A stretch of 64,000 nt of DNA, taken from NCBI RefSeq assembly GCF_025403485.1, contig NZ_CP099966.1, positions 1,550,001 to 1,614,000 on the forward strand. Reading direction: 5' to 3'. The stretch's first letter is position 1; the number at the start of each line of letters is the position of its first letter. Positions 16,001 through 24,105 of the stretch are shown here, in pieces. The DNA is from Chryseobacterium paludis (lineage in GTDB: Bacteria > Bacteroidota > Bacteroidia > Flavobacteriales > Weeksellaceae). The translations under genes and the position numbers were made by a program. The notes below the pieces were generated by a model. The model saw only the letters and a list, made by a program, of their open reading frames with translations. It was not told where the DNA came from and ran no database searches.

Positions 16001-17081
16001 TTCCCTGGTATTTTATGATGGAGCAGGAAACATTCTACCACTTAGTACAACATTAATTCACGGACAAACTTATTTTGTAACACAAACTATAAATGGATGT
16101 GAATCTGAGAAACAAGCTATTGCAGTTACTTTATCGGTGAATAATGTTCCTGCTCAGGATCTCACAGCTGCGATATGCAATGACACAACAGGAGCTACAA
16201 TGAGTATTAATCTTCATTCATATGAAGCCAATATCATTGCTAATCCAAACAATTATACTTTTGTTTATACGGACAGTACTGGAAATATTATTCCAAACCC
16301 ATCCAGTTATATAATGAGCATCGGTTCCACCGTTATTCATGTAAAAGTATCTACCGCTGATGGATGTTTCACCGTGGTAAGATTGAGTTTAACATTAAAT
16401 CCAAAACCGAAGATCAACTTTCCGGATCAGCTTGATTTTTGTCAGGGCAAGACTATAACTTTAGATGCAGGAGCCGGATTCACATCGTACCTTTGGAATA
16501 CGGGAGCGACTACACAAACGATTGTGGTTTCAACTCCAGGAAATTATTCCGTGAAAGTGACTAATAGTTTCGGTTGTGAAAACATTGCCAGTACACAAGT
16601 CAGCTACTCTATTCTGGCAGAGATTGTTTCTGTAACCATTACCAATAATTCCGCAACAATACTTCTTTCAGCAACCGGAAACTATGAATATTCGTTAGAT
16701 AATATCAACTGGCAGGATTCTAATGTATTTACCAATCTGAGTATGGGAGAATACATTGTTTATGTAAGAACGAAATCAGGATGTATCATTGGGCAAAAAA
16801 ACTTTTCTATTTTTAATATTCCGAACATGATCACGCCTAATGGTGATGGCTTCAACGACAAATGGAGAATAAAAGGTCTGGAAAATTATACTGGAACTGA
16901 AATAGGAGTCTATGACAGAAAAGGCATCCCGGTATTTAAAGACATCATTAATAAAAAACCCTTTGAGTGGGATGGAAAATACAATTCAACTCCATTATCA
17001 ACAGGAAATTATTGGTACCTAATAAAAGTATCAGACGGAAGGATATATAATGGATGGTTACTCATTAAAAACAGAGACTAA
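13053..17081 (+). CDS. Giant secreted protein with SBBP repeats, Ig/HYR-like domains and type-B T9SS sorting domain
   Basis: A 1342-residue exported protein. A signal peptide covers about 1-19. The N-terminal module YYFYENKGQIIDQNG...VKYLF resembles the DUF7948-type domain that precedes SBBP beta-propeller repeats. Repeats with the pattern F(D/N)xxGNxIWGxYFG run through about 320-700. An Ig/PKD-like domain (about 729-800), a HYR-like domain (803-885) and several Ig-like repeats with TYYA/TYFV SQTINGCES follow. From 1258 the ITPNGDGFNDKW motif opens the gliding-motility-associated C-terminal domain, the type-B sorting signal. T9SS would place it on or outside the outer membrane. Ligand unknown; adhesion is plausible. 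Confidence 0.88.
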   Translation: MRKILFLFSVLCCTFLFSQTKPTNDTPYYFYENKGQIIDQNGKENADVKYLFISNGLNVQLKKNGFSYDVYQVEKLKEAPSKEKKQNLSDEKLDKLKYKYHRIDIDLIGSNSNVELISDEQSPDYENFYNIPNRPNGVLKVYRFKKITYKNIYNNIDLVFFKPKDTLKPIEYNFIVRPGGKISDIKMKFNGCKTSLDNGKINMKLRFGDMQENIPLSWLVDGDKKQDTHIKFIQIKNNTYGFEGKQDLYNKTLIIDPVPTPLWIKNSPNWVWHDSSYCRVLANANQEVYSSFTTIARYNVATNTYNVMDSNSQNYGYISKFDPLGNKIWGVFLGNHHFDYSGDETNLLKDIAINSNNEIYAVGHARDSTNGTNTITTPGAHKEHSSYVNPIYYAENEDAFIIKFNDSGTKIWGTYFGGDNADTINSLVLDSSENLILGGFAVGNNGITTPNAAVPTNSNVYNGISFIAKFSPAGQQIYGSYFNLRDGIKKIDRDNANNIYLAGTVYRNYNTSGQATAGTHQQTIIGEANTYLAKLDSNFQFLWSTYYGGRDGYGIQSNSDEGVTSVSDLKIDKDNNVILLGETTAHEKISTPGTHQTQYNGYVGNDIYLTKFNPTGNQIWGTYFGATTGNAVDDDQAYGLSIDDTNNILFCGRTFNNIQIATPNGFLPTNNGGYNGGFFTKFSTVGNQIWGSYFYGEINSIYAKSNNIYTLGATQTNNNFAKFYDCSVGISATSNSPVCINSSIQLNATGGTTFNWTGPNGFTSNLQNPTIPNATVANSGTYTCHISGSLGCDGTFTANVVVGDNIAPIPNIANLPDITGDCHTTISNFPAATDNCAGVINATTTDPLSYSIPGTYVVHWAYNDGHGNTAIQNQNVIISSPALPVTTNPTQIFCATNQPKVSDLQITGQNIKWYDVTGNILPPTTPLVTGQTYYASQTINGCESNKTAIQVTVNTTPKPTANTAQDFCASINPTLTNLVVTGTSLVFYDGAGNILPLSTTLIHGQTYFVTQTINGCESEKQAIAVTLSVNNVPAQDLTAAICNDTTGATMSINLHSYEANIIANPNNYTFVYTDSTGNIIPNPSSYIMSIGSTVIHVKVSTADGCFTVVRLSLTLNPKPKINFPDQLDFCQGKTITLDAGAGFTSYLWNTGATTQTIVVSTPGNYSVKVTNSFGCENIASTQVSYSILAEIVSVTITNNSATILLSATGNYEYSLDNINWQDSNVFTNLSMGEYIVYVRTKSGCIIGQKNFSIFNIPNMITPNGDGFNDKWRIKGLENYTGTEIGVYDRKGIPVFKDIINKKPFEWDGKYNSTPLSTGNYWYLIKVSDGRIYNGWLLIKNRD

Positions 17082-17086
17082 AATAA

Positions 17087-17114
17087 AAAACGAGCAGAAA
17101 TTTCTGCTCGTTTT
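17087..17114. terminator. Bidirectional terminator between convergent genes
   Basis: AAAACGAGCAGAAA/TTTCTGCTCGTTTT is a perfect 28-bp palindrome with A and T tracts on both sides. It lies 5 nt past the surface-protein stop and 4 nt from the CvfB-like stop on the other strand. Confidence 0.9.
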
Positions 17115-17118
17115 GTTT

Positions 17119-17943
17119 TTACAATAATCTAATTTTATCTTCTAAAATATCGATAATTTTATCTTTATAGAGTCCTCCAATCGCTTTCTTGAAGTTCTTT
17201 TTACTCATCTGGATCTCATCTTTGATCTCTTCAGGAGAGGACTTGTCTGATAAATGAAGAAGTCCATAATTTTCTTCAAGCTTGTTAAGTATCTTTTGTT
17301 TAAACTCATCAACGTTTTCAAATCCTTCAGGCTGTAAAGAAACATCTATCTTACCATCTTCACGGATTGTTTTGATATACCCTGTTTCTTCAGATAATGG
17401 ATACAGTTTTTTGAAAACATCAGAAGCATAAATCAATCCGATATATTTTTTATTGATGATCACATTCCAGCCTATTTCGCTTTCATTCATCATGATCAAA
17501 TCTACTTTATCGCCTTTTTGGAATGGCAGATTTTCATATTGAGGATTTCTTTTGAATTTTGTTGTCCCTGTAATCAGGTCCATATCTTCATCTACATAAA
17601 GATATACAAGATATCTCTTTGCTTCAATGATCTTGGATTTTTGCTGTTTGTAAGGAATAAATAAATCTTTAATAATTCCCCAATCCATAAAAGCTCCACT
17701 AGGAAGACTTTCTACACAGCTCATTACAGCAAACTCTCCCACTTCAGCCAATGGAATTTCGGTCGTTGCTTTTAATTTACCATCATCCTGATAAACAAAA
17801 ACCTCAACCTCATCATCAATTTCTTTGTCTTCCTGAGTGAACACCTTAGGCAAAAAAGCTTTTTCACCAGATTCATCACTTAAGATCCATCCTGAATTAT
17901 TTTTTTCTGAAATTTTTAAAGTCTGAGTTCTTCCGAGTTGCAT
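17119..17943 (-). CDS. CvfB-like S1-domain RNA-binding protein
   Basis: The start chosen is MQLGRTQTLKISEKN (ATG at 17943), giving 274 residues. A longer in-frame extension to 18024 lacks family character and runs antisense to a gene fossil. The protein has tandem S1-like OB folds: SGAFMDWGIIKDLFIPYKQQ is typical of the second S1 unit and GWNVIINKKYIGLIYASD of the third. It ends in a winged-helix region (SPEEIKDEIQMSKKNFKKAIGGLYKD), matching S. aureus CvfB, a regulator of virulence gene expression thought to bind RNA. It is monocistronic and shares a terminator with the convergent gene. Its targets here are unknown. Confidence 0.85.
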   Translation of the reverse strand: MQLGRTQTLKISEKNNSGWILSDESGEKAFLPKVFTQEDKEIDDEVEVFVYQDDGKLKATTEIPLAEVGEFAVMSCVESLPSGAFMDWGIIKDLFIPYKQQKSKIIEAKRYLVYLYVDEDMDLITGTTKFKRNPQYENLPFQKGDKVDLIMMNESEIGWNVIINKKYIGLIYASDVFKKLYPLSEETGYIKTIREDGKIDVSLQPEGFENVDEFKQKILNKLEENYGLLHLSDKSSPEEIKDEIQMSKKNFKKAIGGLYKDKIIDILEDKIRLL

Positions 17944-18008
17944 TAATGATTGAATTAGTCTGCAAAGGTACGGAAATATAAAATTAATCATTAATAAATA
18001 ATCATTGA

Positions 18009-18201
18009 AGATACATAAATCCATATTCTATAGAACCAAGAATAAGCCTATCACTCTTTAATTTCAAGCATCTCAATACAGGTTATGATTTAAAAATTGA
18101 TAAAGAAAAAAAATTTTAAAAGAATTACTTTTGGAGTACAGTTTAATATGGCTCCTGTAAAATCATCTAAATTTTATGAGAAAATGAAAGTGATACAATA
18201 A
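18009..18201 (+). pseudogene. Fossil 3' end of a gene, possibly an outer-membrane beta-barrel protein
   Basis: One + frame reads RYINPYSIEPRISLSLFNFK then HLNTGYDLKIDKEKK and closes at 18117-18119. The next frame continues KNFKRITFGVQFNMAPVKSS then KFYEKMKVIQ to TAA at 18199-18201. The switch lies in the A8 tract 18106-18113. The alternating polar/aromatic strands (SLSLFNF, RITFGVQFNM) resemble the last strands of a barrel. The frame is closed on the left by TGA at 18006, with no start or signal peptide. It is a decayed remnant. Confidence 0.5.
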
Positions 18202-18221
18202 AAAAAGAAGCACTAAGCTTC
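18199..18221 (-). terminator. Terminator of the DUF4476 gene
   Basis: GAAGC (18207-18211) and GCTTC (18217-18221) form a short stem over 5 nt. On the minus strand it is followed by a run of T, 12 nt past the stop codon. Confidence 0.6.
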
Positions 18222-18232
18222 CCTTCCTTTTA

Positions 18233-19089
18233 TCATGATTTTGTTATAAATTCCATCAATTCCCGTTTGCTGCTATCGAAATCAAAGGCATCATAAACCA
18301 AAAAATACTTGTTTTTATCTGCACAATTACGATACATAGATTTAGCCAGCGCCAATTTATTTTTGTCAAAACTTAAAGACTTTACCAGGTCTCTTATTTG
18401 CCGAGAAGAAAACATTGAATTACGCATTTGCTGATTGATCATACGAATTTTTCCATCATCAAATTTCTCATTGTCTTGCAACATTTCAAAAAACTGACTA
18501 AAAGTACGATCATCCATCGCATTTCCTGACTGATTCCAATTTCCTGATTGATTCCCATAAGGATCATTCCATACATCATTCCAATCATTAAAACCATAAG
18601 ACTGGCTCTTGACAGGATATGAATCCAATAGATACAAGCCTTCATTCGTAAAAAAATCCAATACCAATCTGTTATTATTCCGAAGCATTAAAGTGGTTTT
18701 ATAAATTAGAAAACCATTATCATAAATGGATATTGGCATTCTACCAGACTGCAAATCAAAAAAACGATATTTACCCGAACCATTAGAAATTGCCTGATCT
18801 CCTAATTCAACAGTAAAGTAACCCAATTCTGGAATTCTTAGAAAAACTTCGGCATAACCATAGTTTTGATTCCATTGATAATTTGGAGTCCTGAAACCAT
18901 TATTTTGATTATTCTGATTCCTAAAACCTGAATTATTTTTGTTGCTGTTTTTATTATCGAAACCTTGTGTTCTTGCAGATTGCATTTCTGTCTTTGAAGC
19001 TTCATTTTTTAAGAGTTCACCTGCTTTTCCAGCTTCCTGAGCAAAAGAATAAATTCCGGCGAACAATACTAAATAAATATTTTTTTCAT
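18233..19089 (-). pseudogene. Secreted DUF4476-domain protein with a frameshift directly after its start codon
   Basis: The long frame (from 19066) opens mid signal peptide with MFAGIYSFAQ. The natural ATG is at 19087-19089, followed by a seven-A tract (complement of 19080-19086) and then a stop (MKKIFI*). Eight As would give MKKNIYLVLFAGIYSFAQ, a perfect signal peptide leading into the body. The body has an Asn/Gln-rich segment (about 35-65 of the long frame), a beta-rich middle, and a C-terminal DUF4476 domain (MDDRTFSQFFEML...FDFDSSKRELMEFI). It is a sequencing error, an A-tract phase switch, or early decay. DUF4476 proteins are envelope-associated with no known activity. Confidence 0.75.
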
Positions 19090-19134
19090 TTATTTTACTT
19101 TATAATGTGCATCTCTATTTCTATGCCAAAAAAA

Positions 19135-19165
19135 AGAGAAACCTAAAATAGGTTTCTCTTTTTTT
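19135..19165 (-). terminator. Terminator of the dihydrolipoyl dehydrogenase gene
   Basis: AGAGAAACCTA (19135-19145) pairs with TAGGTTTCTCT (19149-19159) over 3 nt, with A and T tracts flanking it on both sides. Confidence 0.9.
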
Positions 19166-19202
19166 ATTTAAATCTTGAAATTTTTAATCTTTCAATAAAA
19201 TA

Positions 19203-20606
19203 TTAGATATGAATAGGTCTCTTACCTGTAGCATCCAATGCAGCTTCTTTGATCGCTTCTGCATATGTTGGGTGAGCGTGAGAACTTCTTGCAACATCTT
19301 CAGCACTTGCACGGAATTCCATTGCAATTACGCCTTCTGCAATTAAGTCAGCTGCTCTGGCTCCGATGATATGCATTCCTAAAATCTCGTCCGTTTTTTC
19401 ATCAGCGATGATTTTAACCAATCCATCAACATCACCACTTGCACGGCTTCTTCCTAAAGCTCTCATTGGGAATGAACCAACTTTAATAGCAACACCTTCT
19501 TCTTTCAGTTGCTCTTCAGTTTTACCAACACCAGCAACTTCAGGCCATGTATAAACAACACCAGGAATTAAGTTATAGTTGATATGTGGCTTTTGACCTG
19601 CTAATATTTCAGCAACCAAAGTACCTTCCTCACTCGCTTTATGAGCAAGCATCGCTCCTTTGATCACATCTCCGATCGCGTAGATATTAGAAACATTAGT
19701 TTGTAAGTGATCGTTTGTTTTTACTCTTCCTCTTTCATCAAGCTCAACACCTGCTTTTTCAAGCCCAAGACCTTCTGTATAAGGCTTTCTTCCTACAGAA
19801 ACTAAACAATAATCTCCTTCTACAACTACTTCTTCTCCTTTTTTATCTTTAGCGGTAACTTTTACAGTATCTCCATTTCTCTCCACTGCAGAAACAGCCG
19901 TAGAAAGCATAAACTTCATTCCTTGTTTCTTAAGAACTTTTGTCAATTCTTTACTTAATGCACCGTCCATTCCAGGAATGATCTTGTCCATAAACTCAAC
20001 TACTGTTACCTGAGCTCCTAATCTTAAATATACGGAACCTAATTCAAGACCAATTACACCCCCTCCGATTACTACTAAATGCTTAGGGATTTCTTTAAGG
20101 GCCAACGCTTCTGTAGAAGTGATCACTCTTTCTTTATCAAGCGTAATGAAAGGAAGTGAAGACGGCTTAGAACCTGTTGCAATGATTGTATATTTTGATT
20201 CAATCGTTTCAGAAGAACCATCGTTTTTAGTTACTTTGATCTGAGTAGCAGATTCAAAACTTCCCAATCCTTCAAAAACAGTGATTTTATTTTTGTCCAT
20301 CAAAAACTGGATTCCCTTAGTTGTCTGATCTACAACTTCGTTTTTACGCTCTATCATTCTTGCAATATCTGCCTGCGGCTCATTGATAATGATTCCGTGG
20401 CTCGCAAAATTATGTTTCGCATTTTCGAAATGTTCAGAACTATCTAAAAGTGCTTTTGAAGGAATACATCCAACGTTAAGACAAGTTCCGCCTAAAGTTG
20501 AATATTTTTCAATAATTGCTGTTTTGAAGCCTAATTGTGCAGCACGAATAGCAGCAACATAACCACCAGGACCAGAACCTATTACGGTAACATCGAATTG
20601 ACTCAT
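19203..20606 (-). CDS. lpdA: Dihydrolipoyl dehydrogenase (E3)
   Basis: FAD-dependent enzyme that reoxidises the dihydrolipoyl arms of the pyruvate and 2-oxoglutarate dehydrogenase complexes and the glycine cleavage system, passing electrons to NAD. The 467 residues match the family. They show an FAD-binding GSGPGGYVAAI (10-20), a redox-active disulfide Cys42/Cys47 in GGTCLNVGCIPSK and an NAD-binding GGGVIGLELGSV. A second FAD motif (IYAIGDVI) follows, and the C-terminal catalytic HAHPTYAEAIKEA carries the active-site His. The gene stands alone with a strong terminator, apart from E1/E2 genes, as is common for a shared E3. Confidence 0.97.
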   Translation of the reverse strand: MSQFDVTVIGSGPGGYVAAIRAAQLGFKTAIIEKYSTLGGTCLNVGCIPSKALLDSSEHFENAKHNFASHGIIINEPQADIARMIERKNEVVDQTTKGIQFLMDKNKITVFEGLGSFESATQIKVTKNDGSSETIESKYTIIATGSKPSSLPFITLDKERVITSTEALALKEIPKHLVVIGGGVIGLELGSVYLRLGAQVTVVEFMDKIIPGMDGALSKELTKVLKKQGMKFMLSTAVSAVERNGDTVKVTAKDKKGEEVVVEGDYCLVSVGRKPYTEGLGLEKAGVELDERGRVKTNDHLQTNVSNIYAIGDVIKGAMLAHKASEEGTLVAEILAGQKPHINYNLIPGVVYTWPEVAGVGKTEEQLKEEGVAIKVGSFPMRALGRSRASGDVDGLVKIIADEKTDEILGMHIIGARAADLIAEGVIAMEFRASAEDVARSSHAHPTYAEAIKEAALDATGKRPIHI

Positions 20607-20728
20607 GTTATTTTATGAATTTGTTATTATTATCTATCTTAAGTCTCACAAATTTAATGATAAATTACCAAGCACCAAAGTGAGATTTATCAATTTTAAA
20701 ATACCACCCGTTATCCATTTTCTGAAAG

Positions 20729-21079
20729 TTATAAATCAACATATACTTTCCCTTTTCCTATTGCTCCTGTATGCGAAAAATAAGACCCACCATAAAGATA
20801 CCATTCCATGTTTTCAATATAATCTATGGCATTTTCAGGAGTAATTTTTTCAATATTTTTATCATTAATAATTCCTCGGTACCATCTTCCTGATCTGGAA
20901 AAAGATTCATATTCAACAAAATATTTAACCCATTTTCTTTTACATCTTCTGCATATTTCAATCGTTACTTCACCATATCTTCCATTGGTATGGTCCGTTC
21001 CCAATTCATAACTATCATAATCTTTATAGCTAATGGGTGGACTTTCGCATGTACAGTTGATTTTTGAGATCGGATTCAT
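20729..21079 (-). CDS. Hypothetical protein with a possible zinc-binding cysteine cluster
   Basis: A 116-residue soluble protein with no signal peptide. Cys9 and Cys11 (INCTCES) and a later ICRRCKRKW pair could together bind one metal ion, zinc-ribbon style. The rest is rich in Tyr, Trp and acidic residues (YFVEYESFSRSGRWYRG, ENMEWYLYGGSYFSH). I do not recognise a family. It lies between lpdA and a DUF2306-like membrane gene, 59 nt from the latter's stop codon, and may be read from its own promoter. Codon use is ordinary, so I take it as a real gene. Confidence 0.6.
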   Translation of the reverse strand: MNPISKINCTCESPPISYKDYDSYELGTDHTNGRYGEVTIEICRRCKRKWVKYFVEYESFSRSGRWYRGIINDKNIEKITPENAIDYIENMEWYLYGGSYFSHTGAIGKGKVYVDL

Positions 21080-21138
21080 AGATTTAATCTTAGACTGGGA
21101 AGCAATATAGTAATTTATTTAAAATCGACAGGAGATTT

Positions 21139-21786
21139 TTACAAATGCTGTCTCTTATTTTTCCGGTAAATCTGTATGATAAAAAGTACCATCACAAAAG
21201 TCATCAATACGGAAGGGAGTATCTGACTATAAGGTTTGTAATCTGATAAAACTGTACCTATAAAAGCTGATAATAATCCACTTAATGCACTGATCATCTT
21301 ACAGGAATGTTCATACATCCAAAGGTTACCATATTTGAATTTAGGAATCGAGTATCTTACTACATCATAGAAAATAACCAGAAATAAATATCCTACTGTT
21401 GAATAAATAACAACAGGACTCCAATAAAAACCAATAGATTTTAAATAATATAAAAAAAATAATGTGATGATCATTGCCAGTATCATTACTAACACATCCT
21501 GTAGGTATAAAGTATTGGTCTTTATTTTCACAATTCTTACTCCCGAATACGTATTGTAACCCGCCAAAACTGTGATCACGAGTAAAAATAAATTACGCTT
21601 GAAAACTACAACTCCTAAAATACCTGTAATAATGATCAAAACCATAAAGAATACAAACAAAACACCTGCTTTTTTATGAAATAGTGTTCCTTTCTTTTTA
21701 AGCAGAATAAGAAAACCGATAGAAAGCGCAATAGTCCCGCTTATAACATGAATGATAATATTGGTTAAATGAAAATTTGCGTCCAT
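21139..21786 (-). CDS. DUF2306-like integral membrane protein
   Basis: A 215-residue protein with about six to seven predicted transmembrane helices and no other domain. The opening NIIIHVISGTIALSIGFLIL, then LFHKKAGVLFVFFMVLIIIT, gives a His on helix 1 and a HxxxG turn before helix 2. This resembles the DUF2306 family of bacterial membrane proteins of unknown role, in which such histidines could bind heme or metal. It lies just downstream of, and in the same direction as, a membrane-anchored AraC-type regulator (64 nt gap), so the two may be functionally linked. The family assignment is from memory of the pattern and is tentative. Confidence 0.6.
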   Translation of the reverse strand: MDANFHLTNIIIHVISGTIALSIGFLILLKKKGTLFHKKAGVLFVFFMVLIIITGILGVVVFKRNLFLLVITVLAGYNTYSGVRIVKIKTNTLYLQDVLVMILAMIITLFFLYYLKSIGFYWSPVVIYSTVGYLFLVIFYDVVRYSIPKFKYGNLWMYEHSCKMISALSGLLSAFIGTVLSDYKPYSQILPSVLMTFVMVLFIIQIYRKNKRQHL

Positions 21787-21850
21787 ATATTTTTGAATGC
21801 AAAAATCATTAAAACACCTATCTTATTCGTCTTATTCTATAGATCAGGAC

Positions 21851-22960
21851 CTAATTCGTTTGGGAAAATCTCTTATATTCAGAAGGTGTCATACCTGTTT
21901 CTTCTTTAAATATTTTATTGAAAGTTGATTTTGAATTAAAACCACATTCATAAGCAATACCCAGAATAGAATATCGGTTATATTCACGATTCTTCAGCCT
22001 ACATTTTACTTCTTCTACCCGATACGCATTGACAAACTTATAAAAATTAGTATCCAATGTCTGATTGATGATTTGTGAAAGCTGATTTGTTGATAAACCC
22101 AATGAAGCGGATAAAACGGAAAGGCTGAGTTCTTCATTAAGATATGGTTTTTCATCAGCCATGTAGGCGAGTACATTTTGGGATAGTTCAACGAGTTTAT
22201 CATCGGGCAAAGCAGTCTTTTCCTTATTCTCATTAGTGAAAGAAATATTCTGATTGATAACAATGCTTTGTCTTAAACTGAAAAACACAATATAGGATAT
22301 ATAGATTGCCTGTACTGCACCCACTATTTTAAAAATATGACTGATAGGAATTGCATTTAATTTTGTCCCAAATGATATAATCCCGATAACGATGAAAAAA
22401 AGAATAATAAGAGAAAGAATGATGTATTGCATCCAGTTTAAATTAATCTTCTCTAAAGTTGAATAATATTCAGGAAGGAGCTTTTGGTATTTTTTCAATG
22501 CTAAAAAACTGAAGATTATATATAGTATCGGAGCAACTGCCATCGGCAAAGTCAGTGCATTAATAAGCAGGTTGTTTCCCCGGGCACTAAAATAAGGGAT
22601 GCCATCAATGAATACAATCTTTTCATAAAAGATGGAAACCATTATGAAAACAAAATTATAAACTATGAAAAACAGGGCATGTTTCAGAATGTATGTGAAC
22701 CTAAATTGGATATTAAAAGTCATCGAAATCACATACAGATAGAGCATAGCTACACTGAGTACGGGCAGTGTAAACCCAAAACTCTGTAAACTTGCAGGAA
22801 GGAAATTGGAAAATGCATAATAACTCAGATTGGTTATGCAGACTAGTAACCATAAGATCAAATAATGATCATCATGCCTTTTCCGTTTTTTTGAAAGAAG
22901 AAGAAGTATACATAAAAGCGCTACTGCTATTCCTGAAAAAGAAACCCCTTCAATGATCAT
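21851..22960 (-). CDS. Membrane-anchored AraC-family transcriptional regulator
   Basis: A 369-residue protein with seven or so hydrophobic segments in residues 1-230, a short hydrophilic linker, and a C-terminal AraC-type DNA-binding domain (about 265-369). The first HTH is LSVLSASLGLSTNQLSQIIN, and the second is the classic SILGIAYECGFNSKSTFNKIF with GMTPSEYKRF at the end. The architecture suggests a one-component receptor sensing at the membrane and binding DNA from it. A paralogue with the same layout is encoded at 55290-56390. It lies 10 nt downstream of a glycosyltransferase gene, so the two are probably co-transcribed. Confidence 0.87.
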   Translation of the reverse strand: MIIEGVSFSGIAVALLCILLLLSKKRKRHDDHYLILWLLVCITNLSYYAFSNFLPASLQSFGFTLPVLSVAMLYLYVISMTFNIQFRFTYILKHALFFIVYNFVFIMVSIFYEKIVFIDGIPYFSARGNNLLINALTLPMAVAPILYIIFSFLALKKYQKLLPEYYSTLEKINLNWMQYIILSLIILFFIVIGIISFGTKLNAIPISHIFKIVGAVQAIYISYIVFFSLRQSIVINQNISFTNENKEKTALPDDKLVELSQNVLAYMADEKPYLNEELSLSVLSASLGLSTNQLSQIINQTLDTNFYKFVNAYRVEEVKCRLKNREYNRYSILGIAYECGFNSKSTFNKIFKEETGMTPSEYKRFSQTN

Positions 22961-22970
22961 AACTATTAAA

Positions 22971-24053
22971 TTACCTGTTCATAAGGTCTAACAGCACTTT
23001 CTCATATTTATCCAGGATAATATTCTTTGAAAATCTTGATTTAATAGAATTTTTAATAGCGTCTTTATCGTACGTTTTATGTAAAATACTCATGATCTTT
23101 TGAGAAAAATCTTCATGATTATCAATATCAGAAACTTCGCCATTAACCTGATGCTGGATGATCTCATTAATTCCTCCGGGACAATTATTAGCTAAAGCGT
23201 AAGTTCCACAAGCTCCGGCTTCCAACAGTACATTAGGAAAGCCTTCATATCTGGAAGAAAGTATAAAGAGATCTGCATATTTTAAATATTGATATGGATT
23301 TTCCTGCCTTCCATGAAAGAAAACATGTTTTAGTCCCAGAAAATCTTTCATCTGATGCAAGATCTCCCGATCTTTACCGTCACCTAAAATATGGAGTAAA
23401 ATATTTTCGTTTTTTAATCTTGAAAAAACTTTCAACAGATTATCAAATCCTTTTCTGGAAGATAAATTTCCAATCGCTACAACATTCTTATAATTGTATT
23501 TGAAACATTCCGGTTTTTTAGAAATAGATAGCTTCTGATCAATAAAATCAAAATCTACAGGGTTATTTATTTTTACGATCTTATGAGTCTGTATATTGAA
23601 ATTCTTCGTCAGATCCTTCATCATATCATCACTTTGTGCAATGATCTGCTGATAGTTATTATAAAATTTATAGAAAAACCTGATCTCTTTACGGGTAACA
23701 TGCTCACTAACCACATTGGTTTCCCTGGCGATAAATTTAGTCCTTGGAAAAAGCTTTATAAATAAAGATAAATAGGCATTGACTTCTCCAAATCCAGAAA
23801 ATACAATATCCGGTTTTCTTCGATAGATTTCCGAAAGAATAGGTTTTAATGAATGTCTGATTCTTTCCGTATTGATATCAATGATTTCAACATCTTTTTT
23901 GAGGAATTCAAGGTATCCACCCTGTTTACGCAAAAGCAAAATCTTAGGTTCAAAACGATCCCTTGAAAGATGATTTGCAATAGTGGTAATAATCCTTTCT
24001 GCGCCTCCGGTTTCTAAGTCCGGCAGAATAAATATAACAGAAATTTTTTTCAT
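22971..24053 (-). CDS. GT4-type glycosyltransferase
   Basis: A 360-residue retaining glycosyltransferase of GT-B fold. The N-terminal domain has ILPDLETGGAERIITTIANHL, the G-G-A-E donor-loop pattern of GT4 enzymes. The C-terminal domain has NVVAIGNLSSRKGFDNLLKV, then HILGDGKDREIL and the nucleotide-sugar site SSRYEGFPNVLLEAGACGT with its EX7E-like acidic pair. It probably adds a sugar to a lipid-linked glycan or lipopolysaccharide at the cytoplasmic face of the inner membrane. No polysaccharide cluster surrounds it; its operon partner is the membrane-anchored AraC regulator. Donor and acceptor cannot be predicted. Confidence 0.88.
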   Translation of the reverse strand: MKKISVIFILPDLETGGAERIITTIANHLSRDRFEPKILLLRKQGGYLEFLKKDVEIIDINTERIRHSLKPILSEIYRRKPDIVFSGFGEVNAYLSLFIKLFPRTKFIARETNVVSEHVTRKEIRFFYKFYNNYQQIIAQSDDMMKDLTKNFNIQTHKIVKINNPVDFDFIDQKLSISKKPECFKYNYKNVVAIGNLSSRKGFDNLLKVFSRLKNENILLHILGDGKDREILHQMKDFLGLKHVFFHGRQENPYQYLKYADLFILSSRYEGFPNVLLEAGACGTYALANNCPGGINEIIQHQVNGEVSDIDNHEDFSQKIMSILHKTYDKDAIKNSIKSRFSKNIILDKYEKVLLDLMNR

Positions 24054-24063
24054 TATAATAAAA

Positions 24064-24093
24064 GAACCTTACCCATGATATCGGATAAGGTTC
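24064..24093 (-). terminator. Terminator after recQ
   Basis: GAACCTTA (24064-24071) pairs with TAAGGTTC (24086-24093) around a 14-nt loop that can extend the stem. The minus strand continues in TTTCTTTTATTAT. Confidence 0.6.
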
Positions 24094-24105
24094 ATATTTT
24101 TAAAT

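Noticed and set aside
17944..18024. N-terminal extension of the CvfB-like protein
   Set aside because: The family starts at the internal Met (MQLGRTQTLKI); the extension is hydrophobic, unconserved in character and antisense to the fossil 3' gene end.
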